Source of the DNA: Blastopirellula marina
Lineage (GTDB): Bacteria > Planctomycetota > Planctomycetia > Pirellulales > Pirellulaceae
Direction: 5' to 3'
DNA length: 64,000 bases
Assembly (NCBI RefSeq): GCF_002967765.1
Contig: NZ_PUHY01000010.1
Coordinates: forward strand, 310,001-374,000
In this document: positions 20,553-28,953 of the stretch, piece by piece
How positions within the stretch are numbered: position 1 is the stretch's first letter
Layout: each line of letters starts with the position of its first letter
Notes under the pieces: model-generated
What the model saw: only the letters and a program-made list of their open reading frames with translations
Databases searched by the model: none
Told to the model about the DNA's origin: nothing
Program-made: the position numbers and the translations under genes

Positions 20553-21947
20553 CTATTTTTCGCCACTTTCCGATTCACTCCCCTCAAAGGTGTGTGTCTC
20601 TGGCAACAACTTTCCCACAATTTCCGAGTCTTGGCGAGGAAAGATCGTCCGTATATCCAATACAACCTCACCCTCGCTGCCGCTTAAACTGGCGACCGCT
20701 GGGAAGTTTTGAAGATGCTCTGGCACCGACATCTTGCCTTCTTCCGAGAGCTTTAACACAACCTGGCGCGACGGCAATTTGATGCCGCCTGGCAGTGGCG
20801 TAGCTTCGACTTCCCGCATGGTAATTTCGTCAATCCAAGCAGAGATGGTCAGCTGTTCCGCTAAGCGTGTTGCTCGCAAATCAAGGTTCTCGATCGAAGT
20901 CGAAATAAGTGAAAGTAGAGGCAGACGATCCTCAACTCGTTCGCCCGATTGATGAATTCGTAAGCAAGCTTCCAATTCGACCAAGCAGGCATCGCCCGCT
21001 TGCAGGTAAGCAGCCATCGCCATATGACGGAGCAGGGCGATCGATTCACGTTTACCAAGCACGATTCCACAATCGGGTCCCCCCATTAAGAAACCACCAC
21101 CGACCAAAGCAACGTCTGCCCCAGCAGCGACAGCCTGCTTGGCACTGGTCAACTCAAATGTCTCGTGCGTTTCATCCGACACGAGACCGGCAATCCCCAG
21201 GTCGACCCAGCATTCGGCTTTAGCTCCGCGAAATGCCTCTAGTAGCTTTGTTGTTGGTGGGATTACTGTGCTGCCAGGCCCATCGAAGTTTGTGCGATCG
21301 AACCACAATAGGCGTGCCGCTTTCCCCTGAATGCCTTCTTTCAGCTCGTTGAAATCAATCTCGTTGCTCGCTCCAATCTCATGAATGCCATTCACTTCCT
21401 CGAAGTGCTTCGGCAAGTTCAGTCCATCGAAGGTAGCGGACATCTGCGAACGCGGCACGTAGGTGTCGTACGCTGCAAGATGCTTCGTGATGAGATACAT
21501 CGCAGCTTCGCGATCTTGAAAGACAATCGCAGCCTCAGCCCCCGTCATCTCGCAAAGCAGTTGCTCAACACTTTGCCGGAAGTCGGCTTGCGCAGAAGCA
21601 AGGTGATAGTCATGCCGCCGGGCATGGGCCTGCACAATGATTTCTTCCGCCATCGGTCCAACAGGAAACTGGCGTCCAAGAACCTGACCGGTAGCGTTGA
21701 TGACCTCGGGACGACCTAATCCCTTCTTACCGAGAATCCAATTCGATATCTCGCTGGCCAATCCCTGAAGCGAAGTGTAGGGCAGGGTAGGAGCCACTTC
21801 CATCGCCATCTTCTGATACGGTTCGAGATACGACTTGATCCCGGCAGCGACCGTGCTGCTGGAGACCTTGTGTGCGAGATCCTTCAGTGGACGAAGCTCC
21901 ATCAACTGAGAGATGGAAGGAATGCGATTTAATGGCGAATCTGACAT
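20553..21947 (-). CDS. SelA-family (L-seryl-tRNA selenium transferase-like) protein lacking the PLP lysine
   Basis: About 464 residues. The ATG at 21947 has AAAGG about 7 bases upstream; an alternative ATG lies at 21968. The whole protein follows SelA: IPSISQLMELRPL (SelA LPxIDRLL), VINATGQVL (VINLTGTVL), QLLCEMTGAEAAIVF, IHEIGASNEIDFNEL (LHEVGTTNRT), WVDLGIAGLV (TDLGSGSLV) and GGPDCGIVLGKRESIALLR (GGPQAGIIVGKKEMI). At the catalytic SGDKLLGGP position it reads GGGFLMGGP, so the PLP-binding Lys is replaced by Phe286. It is therefore unlikely to make selenocysteinyl-tRNA in the usual way. No selB, selD or tRNA-Sec gene is nearby. It may be a degenerate paralogue with another role. Confidence 0.82.
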   Translation of the reverse strand: MSDSPLNRIPSISQLMELRPLKDLAHKVSSSTVAAGIKSYLEPYQKMAMEVAPTLPYTSLQGLASEISNWILGKKGLGRPEVINATGQVLGRQFPVGPMAEEIIVQAHARRHDYHLASAQADFRQSVEQLLCEMTGAEAAIVFQDREAAMYLITKHLAAYDTYVPRSQMSATFDGLNLPKHFEEVNGIHEIGASNEIDFNELKEGIQGKAARLLWFDRTNFDGPGSTVIPPTTKLLEAFRGAKAECWVDLGIAGLVSDETHETFELTSAKQAVAAGADVALVGGGFLMGGPDCGIVLGKRESIALLRHMAMAAYLQAGDACLVELEACLRIHQSGERVEDRLPLLSLISTSIENLDLRATRLAEQLTISAWIDEITMREVEATPLPGGIKLPSRQVVLKLSEEGKMSVPEHLQNFPAVASLSGSEGEVVLDIRTIFPRQDSEIVGKLLPETHTFEGSESESGEK

Positions 21948-22085
21948 GCGGAAACCTTTCTGCGACATGGGGCAATCCCTATTATGCCCCGATCAGCCCA
22001 GGCTTTCACCGGGCCTCTTTTGATCCATGGATGTTGACGATGGCATTGAAAGTTCATTCGGCACCGACGCATGATTCTTGCAAGA

Positions 22086-22125
22086 ACGAAAAAAGCCACT
22101 CTGCATGGGGAGTCAGAGTGGCTTT
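22086..22125 (-). terminator. Intrinsic terminator of small secreted protein gene
   Basis: Stem AAAGCCACTCTG with its complement around a 10-base loop, followed by T6 on the minus strand. It lies about 25 bases past the stop codon at 22149. Confidence 0.92.
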
Positions 22126-22148
22126 CGAGAATGCGTTTTCGCTGTGAC

Positions 22149-22538
22149 TTAGAACTTCGGACGTGGCAAGTCCATGAATTCACTAACCGTCTGCGGCGGG
22201 CCCGGCTCCGGTTCGCTCGAGAACCAACCACCAAACCAGGACGAATCTTCTTGCTTCTTGCTCGTCGAACGATATCCACCATTGTAGCTAGTTCGCTTGG
22301 TGGTCTTCGCATCGTCGCCGTCATTGAACGGATTGAGGAAATCCGCCGACTTGTAGAAGAAGTCTTTCGTGCCGTTGTTGATCTTCTGGAAGGTGCTCGG
22401 ACCTTTCGGCTTTTTCGGCGCCGAAGTGCTGCTTCCCCAGGTTAACGGGTTGTACCAATCGGCTTGGGCCGACAGCGGCATCGATAACCCTAACAGGCAA
22501 ACGAGTGTCCAAACGATGACTTGATGTGTGCGGTTCAT
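22149..22538 (-). CDS. Small secreted protein, unknown function
   Basis: 129 residues from the ATG at 22538, which has GGGAG and GGAG immediately upstream and a clean signal peptide (NRTHQVIVWTLVCLLGLSMPLSAQA). A longer in-frame extension overlaps the divergent proC and has no signal, so it is rejected. The mature protein is Lys/Ser/Trp-rich (WYNPLTWGSS, KSADFLNPFND, SSWFGGWFSSEPEPGPP). Short W-x-P and W-F-G-G motifs suggest surface binding. No domain recognised. Confidence 0.7.
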   Translation of the reverse strand: MNRTHQVIVWTLVCLLGLSMPLSAQADWYNPLTWGSSTSAPKKPKGPSTFQKINNGTKDFFYKSADFLNPFNDGDDAKTTKRTSYNGGYRSTSKKQEDSSWFGGWFSSEPEPGPPQTVSEFMDLPRPKF

Positions 22539-22710
22539 TTCTCCGACTCCCAACAGTAGAAATTTGCAGGCGCGGATAGTCGCAACATACCGCAGGTCTG
22601 TCCAGAGCAATTTCCCGCTTTTCGAGGGGCAGACGAGCCATGCCGATTGTCCCCGAAAGCGATATTCCGTAGAGTGACCGTTCCACCAACACCGCTTTGA
22701 GGATGCAAGC

Positions 22711-23526
22711 ATGACGAAAAGTTCCCTAAAGGTGGGATTCATCGGTGCTGGGCAAATGGCCCTCGCCATGGCTCGCAGCTTCGTTGATCGAGGAGGGATC
22801 GCTGCCGAAGCAATCGTTGCTTCTGATCCCTATCCCGAAGCGCTAGAGCGGTTTAAGAAGACGATTCCCGGCTGCGAAACAACCGAAGACAACCAAGCGG
22901 TGATCGACGAAAGCGACGTCATCATTCTTGCGGTGAAGCCGCAAATGATGGGCGAAGTTGCCAAGTCGATCTCCGATATCCCAGCTGGCTGCTTGCTGAT
23001 TTCGATCGCCGCTGGCATCACCTTACCTAAATTGACATCGATCTTTCCGACTTCGCGTATTGTCCGCGTCATGCCCAACACCCCTTGCCTGGTAGGCATG
23101 GCAGCTTGCGGTTATTCCGCAACCGACGACACCGCTCCGGAAGATATTGAACGAACCCAGCAACTGCTCGAATCGGCTGGCGTGGCCGTGAAAGTCCCTG
23201 AGAAGTTGCTAGATGCGGTCACCGGATTGTCAGGTTCCGGACCTGCTTACATCTACATGCTGATCGAAGCGATGAGCGACGCCGGCGTCCGTGAAGGCTT
23301 GCCAAGAACCGTGGCCACCCAACTGGCAGCGCAAACCGTGAAAGGGGCAGCCGAAATGGTGTTGTCTACCGGAGAACACCCTGGATCCTTGAAAGACAAA
23401 GTGACCAGCCCAGCCGGAACCACCATTGCTGGGGTGCATGTCCTGGAAAAAGCTGGCTTCCGCGGAGCAATGATCGACGCGATTTCCGCGGCGGCAGCTC
23501 GGTCTCGGGAATTAGGGTTAGATTGA
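22711..23526 (+). CDS. proC: Pyrroline-5-carboxylate reductase
   Basis: Last step of proline synthesis: NAD(P)H-dependent reduction of 1-pyrroline-5-carboxylate, in the cytoplasm. 271 residues, normal for the family. N-terminal Rossmann motif VGFIGAGQMALAMA, then VILAVKPQMM, VRVMPNTPCLVG and the C-terminal signature DAVTGLSGSGPAYIYMLIEA with VTSPAGTTIAGV. GAGGA lies about 8 bases before the ATG. It is divergent from the small secreted protein at 22149-22538. Single gene. Confidence 0.96.
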   Translation: MTKSSLKVGFIGAGQMALAMARSFVDRGGIAAEAIVASDPYPEALERFKKTIPGCETTEDNQAVIDESDVIILAVKPQMMGEVAKSISDIPAGCLLISIAAGITLPKLTSIFPTSRIVRVMPNTPCLVGMAACGYSATDDTAPEDIERTQQLLESAGVAVKVPEKLLDAVTGLSGSGPAYIYMLIEAMSDAGVREGLPRTVATQLAAQTVKGAAEMVLSTGEHPGSLKDKVTSPAGTTIAGVHVLEKAGFRGAMIDAISAAAARSRELGLD

Positions 23527-23597
23527 CAACCCAAACCACCGATGCCAGTAATATAATGAAATGGTAAATAGACTGCCTGCTAGAAAAGGAGTCGCCC

Positions 23598-23849
23598 ATG
23601 AGTTCGCTCTTTTGCATCATTGACGACAAACACGTACCGATTTATCGCATCCTATGGATCGCAGCCGTTCCCCACTTCTGTGGAGAAGACGACTGCCAAT
23701 GCGAAGGTCGATACGAAGTTCGCCTGGAACAAGGCGAGTCCCTGTGGACAAACCGAGAAGAACGAGACGAGGTACTGAAAGCACTCGAGAAGTGGCACAC
23801 CGGTGACGATCTCGATGCTGGTGGCCAAGACTTTGAAAATTGGTCGTAG
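23598..23849 (+). CDS. Small protein of unknown function
   Basis: 83 residues with a strong AAAAGGAG ribosome-binding site about 7 bases before the ATG. A hydrophobic stretch (YRILWIAAVPHFC) is followed by CGEDDCQC and an acidic C-terminus (DDLDAGGQDFENW). Three Cys within eight residues could bind metal. It is 71 bases downstream of proC and ends before a strong terminator, so it may be co-transcribed with proC. Not recognised. Confidence 0.68.
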   Translation: MSSLFCIIDDKHVPIYRILWIAAVPHFCGEDDCQCEGRYEVRLEQGESLWTNREERDEVLKALEKWHTGDDLDAGGQDFENWS

Positions 23850-23920
23850 TCGTTCTGCGGTAAACAATCGCCCAAATGAAACTCCGAATCAACGTTTTCC
23901 CGAAAACGCTTAACACAAAC

Positions 23921-23960
23921 AAAAAAAGGACCTGGCCAATTGGCCAGGTCCTTATTTTTT
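23921..23960. terminator. Bidirectional intrinsic terminator
   Basis: Stem AAGGACCTGGCC with its complement around a central AATT, flanked by A7 on the left and T6 on the right. It can stop the plus-strand proC/23598 unit and the minus-strand gene ending at 24015. Confidence 0.92.
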
Positions 23961-24014
23961 GGGGTCTGTTCGGATTCATCGCTCCGAAGGGTTTATCCGA
24001 TCGCTATCGACCGC

Positions 24015-24200
24015 TTATTTCTTAGCGGTTTTCTTTTTGGCGGCCTTCTTCTTAGACGAGCCGGTGCTGCTTGCCTTTTTGGCGGCTGCCTTGGTGGTGG
24101 ACTTTTTCGATGCAGATTTCTTCTTGGCTGGGGCCGGACCAAAAGCCGATTCCCATCCGGCAGCGTACTTTTCGGTGGAGCCCACACGAATGATAGACAC
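24015..24200 (-). CDS. Lys/Ala-rich small basic protein
   Basis: 61 residues with a GTG start. A near-perfect AGGAGGT lies 8 bases upstream, so the GTG is well supported. The N-terminal 25 residues are mixed (SIIRVGSTEKYAAGWESAFG). The rest is almost only Lys, Ala, Ser and Thr (KKKSASKKSTTKAAAKKAS...KKKAAKKKTAKK), like the tails of histone H1 or bacterial nucleoid and RNA-binding proteins. The role is inferred to be nucleic-acid binding. It is flanked by ettA upstream and a bidirectional terminator downstream. Confidence 0.82.
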   Translation of the reverse strand: MSIIRVGSTEKYAAGWESAFGPAPAKKKSASKKSTTKAAAKKASSTGSSKKKAAKKKTAKK

Positions 24201-24300
24201 GGTAAAAACCTCCTGGAAACTTAATGGCCTGAAACGTATTCAGGAACGTGAATCTCTGTTAGTAAAAAGCGTTTTGCCTGCGTGGTCAAGGACCTGCCTG

Positions 24301-25974
24301 CTATCGCTTTAACTTCTTGTACTTGAAGCGATGTGGCTCGTCGGCATTTCCACCCATGCGTTCCTTACGATTTCGCTCGTAGGTATCGAAGTTTCCTTCG
24401 CACCAATGAACGTAACCATCTCCTTCAAACGCCAAGATGTGCGTCGCAATACGATCGAGGAACCAGCGATCGTGGCTCGTTACGACCACGCAGCCGACAT
24501 AGTTCAGAATCGCTTCTTCCAAAGCACGGAGCGTGTCGACGTCCAAGTCATTCGTCGGTTCGTCAAGCAGCAGGACGTTAGAACCTTTTCGAAGGAGTGT
24601 CGCCAAATGAACGCGATTGCGTTCACCACCGGAAAGCACACCAACCTTCTTTTCCTGATCGGGGCCTTTGAAGTTGAAGCGCGATACGTACGAACGCGCG
24701 TTAATCTTCCGCTTGCCCAATTCGATGATATCGTGACCGCCGCTGATCTCTTGAAAAACGGTCTTATCAGGATCGAGGGCATCACGGGACTGATCGACGT
24801 AGCCGAGTTCTACCGTCTCGCCAATCACGATCTCGCCCGAATCAGGCGTCTCTTGGCCGGTTAGCATACGGAACAGAGTCGTCTTACCGGCACCGTTGGG
24901 ACCAATGATGCCGACGATTCCTCCAGGCGGTAGACGAAAGTTTAGGTCTTCGACCAAAACTCGATCGTCGTAACCCTTGTTAACGTCTTTCACCTCGATC
25001 ACCAGATCGCCAAGACGCTTGCCTGGCGGAATCTGGATTTCGAATTCGTCTGGCTGATCGTCGTATTGCTCGGCCACCAACTTCTCGTAGGCGTTCACAC
25101 GAGCTTTACCTTTGGACTGTTTCGCTTTGGCGGACGAACGAATCCATTCCAGTTCCTTCTGCAAAGTCTTCTGGCGAGCTTCGCTTTGCTTCTCTTCGAC
25201 CGCCAAACGCTTCTGCTTTTGCTCAAGCCACGAAGAGTAGTTGCCCTCGAACGGAATTCCCTTGCCACGATCGAGTTCCAGAATCCAGCCAGCGACGTTA
25301 TCCAGGAAGTAACGATCGTGGGTCACGGCAACGATCGTACCTGGGTATTCGGCCAGGTGATGTTCCAGCCACAGAATCGATTCGGCGTCCAAGTGGTTCG
25401 TCGGTTCGTCCAACAGCAGCAAGTCGGGCTTCCGAAGCAGCAACTGACAAAGCGCCACGCGGCGGCGTTCACCACCAGAGAGATTCGTGACGCCTGACTC
25501 GGGCTCGGGAAGATTCATCGCGCTCATGGCGATTTCGATCTCACGATCGAGTTCCCAACTGTTGGTCGCCTCGATCTTGTCTTGTAGCGTCGCCATCTCT
25601 TCGTAGAGAGCGTTCATCTCTTCTTCAGGGAGATCTTCGCCCAATTTGCCGCTAATCTCGTTGAATCGATCGAGCAGCCCTCGGCGTTCGGCGACCGCTT
25701 CTTCGACATTTTCGTAGACATTCTTGTCAGGATCGAGCTGCGGCTCTTGCGAAAGATAGCCAACCGTAAACCCATCACTAAGGCGGGCTTCTCCGTCGAA
25801 CTCTTTATCAATTCCGGCCATGATCTTGAGCAGGGTACTTTTTCCCGCACCATTCCGGCCAAGAACGCCAATTTTCGCTCCAGGATAGAATGCCAGGAAG
25901 ACCTCCTTTAAGACCTCGCGAGGCCCGATCTTCTTGGTCAATCGCTCCATCTGGAAGATGTACTTCTTACTCAT
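24301..25974 (-). CDS. ettA: Energy-dependent translational throttle protein (ABC-F ATPase)
   Basis: Cytoplasmic ABC-F protein of about 557 residues that binds the ribosomal E site and gates translation elongation according to ATP/ADP. Two ATPase cassettes: Walker [10 protein letters not shown] and GPNGAGKTT, signatures [11 protein letters not shown] and [11 protein letters not shown], Walker [12 protein letters not shown] and [11 protein letters not shown]. An EttA-type arm and linker lie between them ([39 protein letters not shown]). The C-terminus FKYKKLKR fits EttA (KRIKYKRIAK type). The ATG at 25974 is preferred over an in-frame TTG at 25986, since [15 protein letters not shown] aligns with EttA starts. 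A small basic protein gene follows about 100 bases on. Confidence 0.96.
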   Translation of the reverse strand: MSKKYIFQMERLTKKIGPREVLKEVFLAFYPGAKIGVLGRNGAGKSTLLKIMAGIDKEFDGEARLSDGFTVGYLSQEPQLDPDKNVYENVEEAVAERRGLLDRFNEISGKLGEDLPEEEMNALYEEMATLQDKIEATNSWELDREIEIAMSAMNLPEPESGVTNLSGGERRRVALCQLLLRKPDLLLLDEPTNHLDAESILWLEHHLAEYPGTIVAVTHDRYFLDNVAGWILELDRGKGIPFEGNYSSWLEQKQKRLAVEEKQSEARQKTLQKELEWIRSSAKAKQSKGKARVNAYEKLVAEQYDDQPDEFEIQIPPGKRLGDLVIEVKDVNKGYDDRVLVEDLNFRLPPGGIVGIIGPNGAGKTTLFRMLTGQETPDSGEIVIGETVELGYVDQSRDALDPDKTVFQEISGGHDIIELGKRKINARSYVSRFNFKGPDQEKKVGVLSGGERNRVHLATLLRKGSNVLLLDEPTNDLDVDTLRALEEAILNYVGCVVVTSHDRWFLDRIATHILAFEGDGYVHWCEGNFDTYERNRKERMGGNADEPHRFKYKKLKR

Positions 25975-26121
25975 AGAAACAACCAAATCCCTTCTTAGGG
26001 GAAAATTAATAGTCCTTGCGCAATTATGAACATATCACGTGCCAGCATCCACTAGGGAAATCACAATCCCTTAAAGGGAATCCTGCCGGAAAAATATGTT
26101 CCCCCACGCCTTTTTTTATAG

Positions 26122-26149
26122 TTGCAAACGGTCGATTCTCTGGTACGAT
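26122..26149 (+). promoter_or_regulatory. Candidate promoter of the intergenic RNA
   Basis: TTGCAA (26122-26127), a 16-base spacer and TACGAT (26144-26149), with TG one base before the -10 (an extended -10). The expected transcription start is near 26156. Confidence 0.45.
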
Positions 26150-26155
26150 CCGAAG

Positions 26156-26320
26156 TGTTGGAAGCACACACCAACCCTCACTAATCTCACTTATCTCATC
26201 GGTACGATTAGGTTTAGCTCCGAGGATCCACCATCCCCTCCTCGCCCTGCCATGAGCTTGAACTTAACTCGAACCATCCCGATCAACAGCGTGGCTAGTC
26301 CCCCTAGCCACGCTTTTTTT
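26156..26320 (+). ncRNA. Candidate small non-coding RNA (about 165 nt)
   Basis: The transcript is bounded by the candidate promoter and a perfect terminator. It has a short 5' hairpin (GTTGG/CCAAC) and a repeat of GGTACGAT near 26142 and 26197. No open frame in it has a ribosome-binding site. It does not match tmRNA, RNase P, 6S or SRP RNA as far as I can see. Both neighbouring genes run the other way. Confidence 0.42.
26289..26320 (+). terminator. Orphan intrinsic terminator on the plus strand
   Basis: Ten-base perfect stem (GCGTGGCTAG with its complement), loop TCCCC and T7. It is oriented for plus-strand transcription although no plus-strand gene precedes it. Confidence 0.9.
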
Positions 26321-26390
26321 ATGCGCTCATTTCTCGGTTGAGATCAACCCGTTTTGCCTTGCTATCGCACGCGTGCAAGCGTGCGAAGTT

Positions 26391-27974
26391 CTATTCCCAC
26401 TCGATCGTCGCAGGTGGCTTCGTGCTGATGTCGTAGCACACGCGGTTCACACCCTTCACCTCGTTGATAATGCGGGTCGAGATGCGTGCCAGCACTTCGT
26501 AGGGCAGATCGCTCCAGGTCGCCGTCATGAAGTCGTCCGTGTCGACGCAGCGAACACATACCGCATTGTCGTACGTTCGGGCGTCTCCCATAACGCCGAC
26601 GCTTTGCACCGGCAGGAGAACGGCAAACGTTTGCGATGTCTGCCGGTAGAGACCTGCAGATTTGATCTCGTTGACCACAATCGCGTCCGCCTCTCGCAGG
26701 ACGGCCAGTTTCTCCTCGGTCACTTCACCCAGGCAACGCACGGCCAAGCCAGGACCAGGGAACGGATGTCGCCACACGATATCTTCCGGCAAGCCAAGCT
26801 CGATCCCCAGTTTCCGGACTTCGTCCTTGAACAAATCCCGGAGCGGCTCGACCAGGTCGAAACCAAGTTCCGCCGGCAATCCACCCACATTGTGATGGAG
26901 TTTGATCACAGCAGCGGGCCCATCGAGGGCCGCACCACTTTCGATCACGTCCGGATAGAGCGTTCCTTGCGCCAGGTACTTGGCGTCTTCGATCTTCGAG
27001 GCTTCTTCTTTGAAGCACTCGATGAACTCGTAGCCAATCCGCTTCCGCTTTTCCTGTGGGTCAGAAACGCCTTCCAGCTTCTTCAGGAAGCGTTCACGTG
27101 CATTGACCACATGCAGGTCGGTTTTGAAGTGGGAGGAAAACTCCGCAATGACGGCTGCTTCTTCGTCTTTCCGAAGCAAACCGTTATCGACCAGAATGCA
27201 GGACAGCTGATCGCCGATCGCTCGGTAGAGCAACGCTGCCACAACCGATGAGTCGACGCCCCCGGACAAACCGCAAATAACGCGGGAAGTACCGACTTCT
27301 TCGCGGATACGGGCGATTGTTTCGCGGGCAAAGTCACCCAGTTTCCAAGTCCCATCGCAACCGCAAATCGAGATCACGAAGTTTCGCAGAATCTGGCTGC
27401 CCAGCGGGGTATGCGTTACTTCCGGGTGGAACTGAATGCCGAACTGCAGGCGATCGACGTGTCGCATCGCGGCCACTGGGCATGTGCGGGTCGAAGCCAA
27501 TGGGCGGAATAAACCGCTGATTTGTTCGACCTGATCGCCGTGGCTCATCCAAACATCGGTTTCGTCGGGGAGCCCGGCCAGCAGATCCGAGGGATCGGTG
27601 ATCTTAATATGAGCGTGACCATATTCCCGGGCCGAAGCGTTACGGACGCTTCCCCCAAACCGATCGCACATCAGTTGCATGCCATAGCAAATGCCCAGGA
27701 CAGGAATGTCCAGGTCGAAGATGCCAGGGTCGCACTTGGGGGCATCAGGCTCGTAAACACTGGAGGGGCCACCAGATAGGATGATCCCTTTCGGAGCCAA
27801 CTCGGCGACTCGCTCGGCCGTGATGTCGTGACGAACGATCTCACAGTACACGTGCTGCTCACGAACTCGGCGAGCAATCAATTGGGCGTACTGCGAACCG
27901 AAGTCGAGAACGAGAACACGTTCCGAGTAAATGTCGGTGGCACCAGGGGAATTGACCGAGGAGGTTTCTTGCAT
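26391..27974 (-). CDS. guaA: GMP synthase (glutamine-hydrolysing)
   Basis: Aminates XMP to GMP using glutamine and ATP; cytoplasmic. 527 residues, full length. Class I amidotransferase domain: [27 protein letters not shown], nucleophile Cys96 in GICYGMQ, and His183/Glu185 in QFHPEV. ATP-pyrophosphatase P-loop SGGVDSS at 237-243. The C-terminal dimerisation domain ends [16 protein letters not shown] as in GuaA. The leader contains a promoter and an intrinsic terminator (separate entries), so expression may be attenuated. guaB, the preceding enzyme, is at 14318-15796 on the same strand. Confidence 0.97.
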   Translation of the reverse strand: MQETSSVNSPGATDIYSERVLVLDFGSQYAQLIARRVREQHVYCEIVRHDITAERVAELAPKGIILSGGPSSVYEPDAPKCDPGIFDLDIPVLGICYGMQLMCDRFGGSVRNASAREYGHAHIKITDPSDLLAGLPDETDVWMSHGDQVEQISGLFRPLASTRTCPVAAMRHVDRLQFGIQFHPEVTHTPLGSQILRNFVISICGCDGTWKLGDFARETIARIREEVGTSRVICGLSGGVDSSVVAALLYRAIGDQLSCILVDNGLLRKDEEAAVIAEFSSHFKTDLHVVNARERFLKKLEGVSDPQEKRKRIGYEFIECFKEEASKIEDAKYLAQGTLYPDVIESGAALDGPAAVIKLHHNVGGLPAELGFDLVEPLRDLFKDEVRKLGIELGLPEDIVWRHPFPGPGLAVRCLGEVTEEKLAVLREADAIVVNEIKSAGLYRQTSQTFAVLLPVQSVGVMGDARTYDNAVCVRCVDTDDFMTATWSDLPYEVLARISTRIINEVKGVNRVCYDISTKPPATIEWE

Positions 27975-28021
27975 GGTTTCCGTCCGTGGTCGTTGGGCCG
28001 AATGGACAGGGCCGGGAAATG

Positions 28022-28048
28022 AAAAAACCCGCCGAGGGAAGTGGCGGG
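28022..28048 (-). terminator. Intrinsic terminator inside the guaA leader (possible attenuator)
   Basis: Minus strand: stem CCCGCC (28048-28043), 9-base loop, GGCGGG (28033-28028) and T6 (28027-28022). It lies between the candidate guaA promoter and the guaA ATG, 48 bases before the start codon. No minus-strand gene upstream would need it. Confidence 0.75.
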
Positions 28049-28063
28049 AAGTGGAAACGAGCG

Positions 28064-28092
28064 ATTATATCGCGAGTTTTCCCACCTTCCAA
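28064..28092 (-). promoter_or_regulatory. Candidate guaA promoter
   Basis: TTGGAA (28092-28087), exactly 17 bases, then a perfect TATAAT (28069-28064). The expected start of transcription is near 28058, leaving a leader of about 85 bases that begins with the terminator hairpin. Confidence 0.65.
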
Positions 28093-28267
28093 CCGGCTGA
28101 AGTCGCCGAAAGAGGCAAGTCGCGGGAAACCTGTGCGGGATATTGGTGTCCCATGAAGTACCAACGTCTGGAGAACTACCTCGGAATGCGCAAGATCGGT
28201 CCAGCGACCTGGCGAACCTTGCGCCTCGCCAGCTTGGTTCCCCATGCATAAACGACACAGGCCAAGA

Positions 28268-28684
28268 ATGAGAATCGCTGACGTTACTAGCCGGTACTTC
28301 ACGATCCGCAGGATAAAAAATACCTCGGAGAATCGAAATCACATTCATGCGAAGGTTAGGGCCGCAGGCTACGGCTTTATGGGAACCAATCCATCCGTAT
28401 GGTTCGATCGGATGGCAATCGAACGATTTGTTCGGGAACTTCGCGGACTCGATCAGACACGAGAAGGCTCGGCAACTCTCGAAACGTTGTCTCCAGGCGA
28501 ATGCGAGCTAACCATCCATAATGCGGACCGTTGCGGCCATATTCAGCTCGTCGCTACGATCGTGCGATCGATTTACGAGTTTGAGAAGTACGAGTACCTT
28601 CGCTGCCGGCTTAGCTTCGAGGTCAATCCAACGACGTTTCCCCAAATCATCGAAGACTTAGCAGAAGAACTCCTCACTGGCTAA
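28268..28684 (+). CDS. WapI-like hypothetical protein
   Basis: About 138 residues from the ATG at 28268; an in-frame ATG at 28244 is the alternative and neither has a strong ribosome-binding site. The pattern AAGYGFMGTNPSVWFD, RFVRELRGLDQTREGSATLETLSPGECELTI, DRCGHIQLVATIVRSI and RCRLSFEVNPTTFPQIIEDL resembles small WapI/immunity-type proteins, which have a W, an F-x-x-x-L helix and a GHI strand. Cytoplasmic by lack of a signal. The stop codon TAA lies exactly at the outer tip of the inverted-repeat element that follows. Family guess only. Confidence 0.62.
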   Translation: MRIADVTSRYFTIRRIKNTSENRNHIHAKVRAAGYGFMGTNPSVWFDRMAIERFVRELRGLDQTREGSATLETLSPGECELTIHNADRCGHIQLVATIVRSIYEFEKYEYLRCRLSFEVNPTTFPQIIEDLAEELLTG

Positions 28685-28847
28685 CAGCCTGTTGAATTTC
28701 TCAGATCGGCTACGTAATTGAAATTGGGGCGATTGCGGCGTTGTGAATTCCTCGACATATCTCGTGGATATGCCTGCGGACTCACGCCTTGCCCTCGCCC
28801 CAATCTCAATGACTCGCTAACGAAGCAGAAAATCAACAGACTGCTAA
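28682..28847. repeat. MITE-like inverted-repeat element (about 166 bases)
   Basis: The left arm starts TAACAGCCTGTTGAATTTCT and runs to ATTGGGGCGA. The right arm is its imperfect inverse, GCCCCAATCTCAATGA ... AACAGACTGCTAA. The middle holds a small palindrome (CATATC/GATATG). It has no coding capacity and sits directly after the stop of the WapI-like gene. A second, single-arm copy lies at 52981-53034. The arms together can fold into a long cruciform or RNA hairpin. Confidence 0.75.
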
Positions 28848-28953
28848 CAAACCCATTTTTACCGCAAGCCTTGATATGTTAAGTCCATGCGAGCCTCGTT
28901 TACGGGGCGTTCATTTGCCGTAAGATGAAGGAAAAACCCGAGGTGGAACCACG

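Larger units (their letters stand above)
25975..26390. other. Intergenic region between ettA and guaA containing a candidate small RNA
   Basis: No protein-coding frame here has a ribosome-binding site. The region carries a plus-strand promoter-like element (26122-26149) and a perfect plus-strand terminator (26289-26320), although both flanking genes are on the minus strand. A second hairpin (CGCACGC/GCGTGCG, near 26367-26386) follows guaA but lacks a T tract. Confidence 0.6.

Noticed and set aside
26373-27251. 292-residue frame antisense to guaA
   Set aside because: Shadow frame; guaA is unambiguous.
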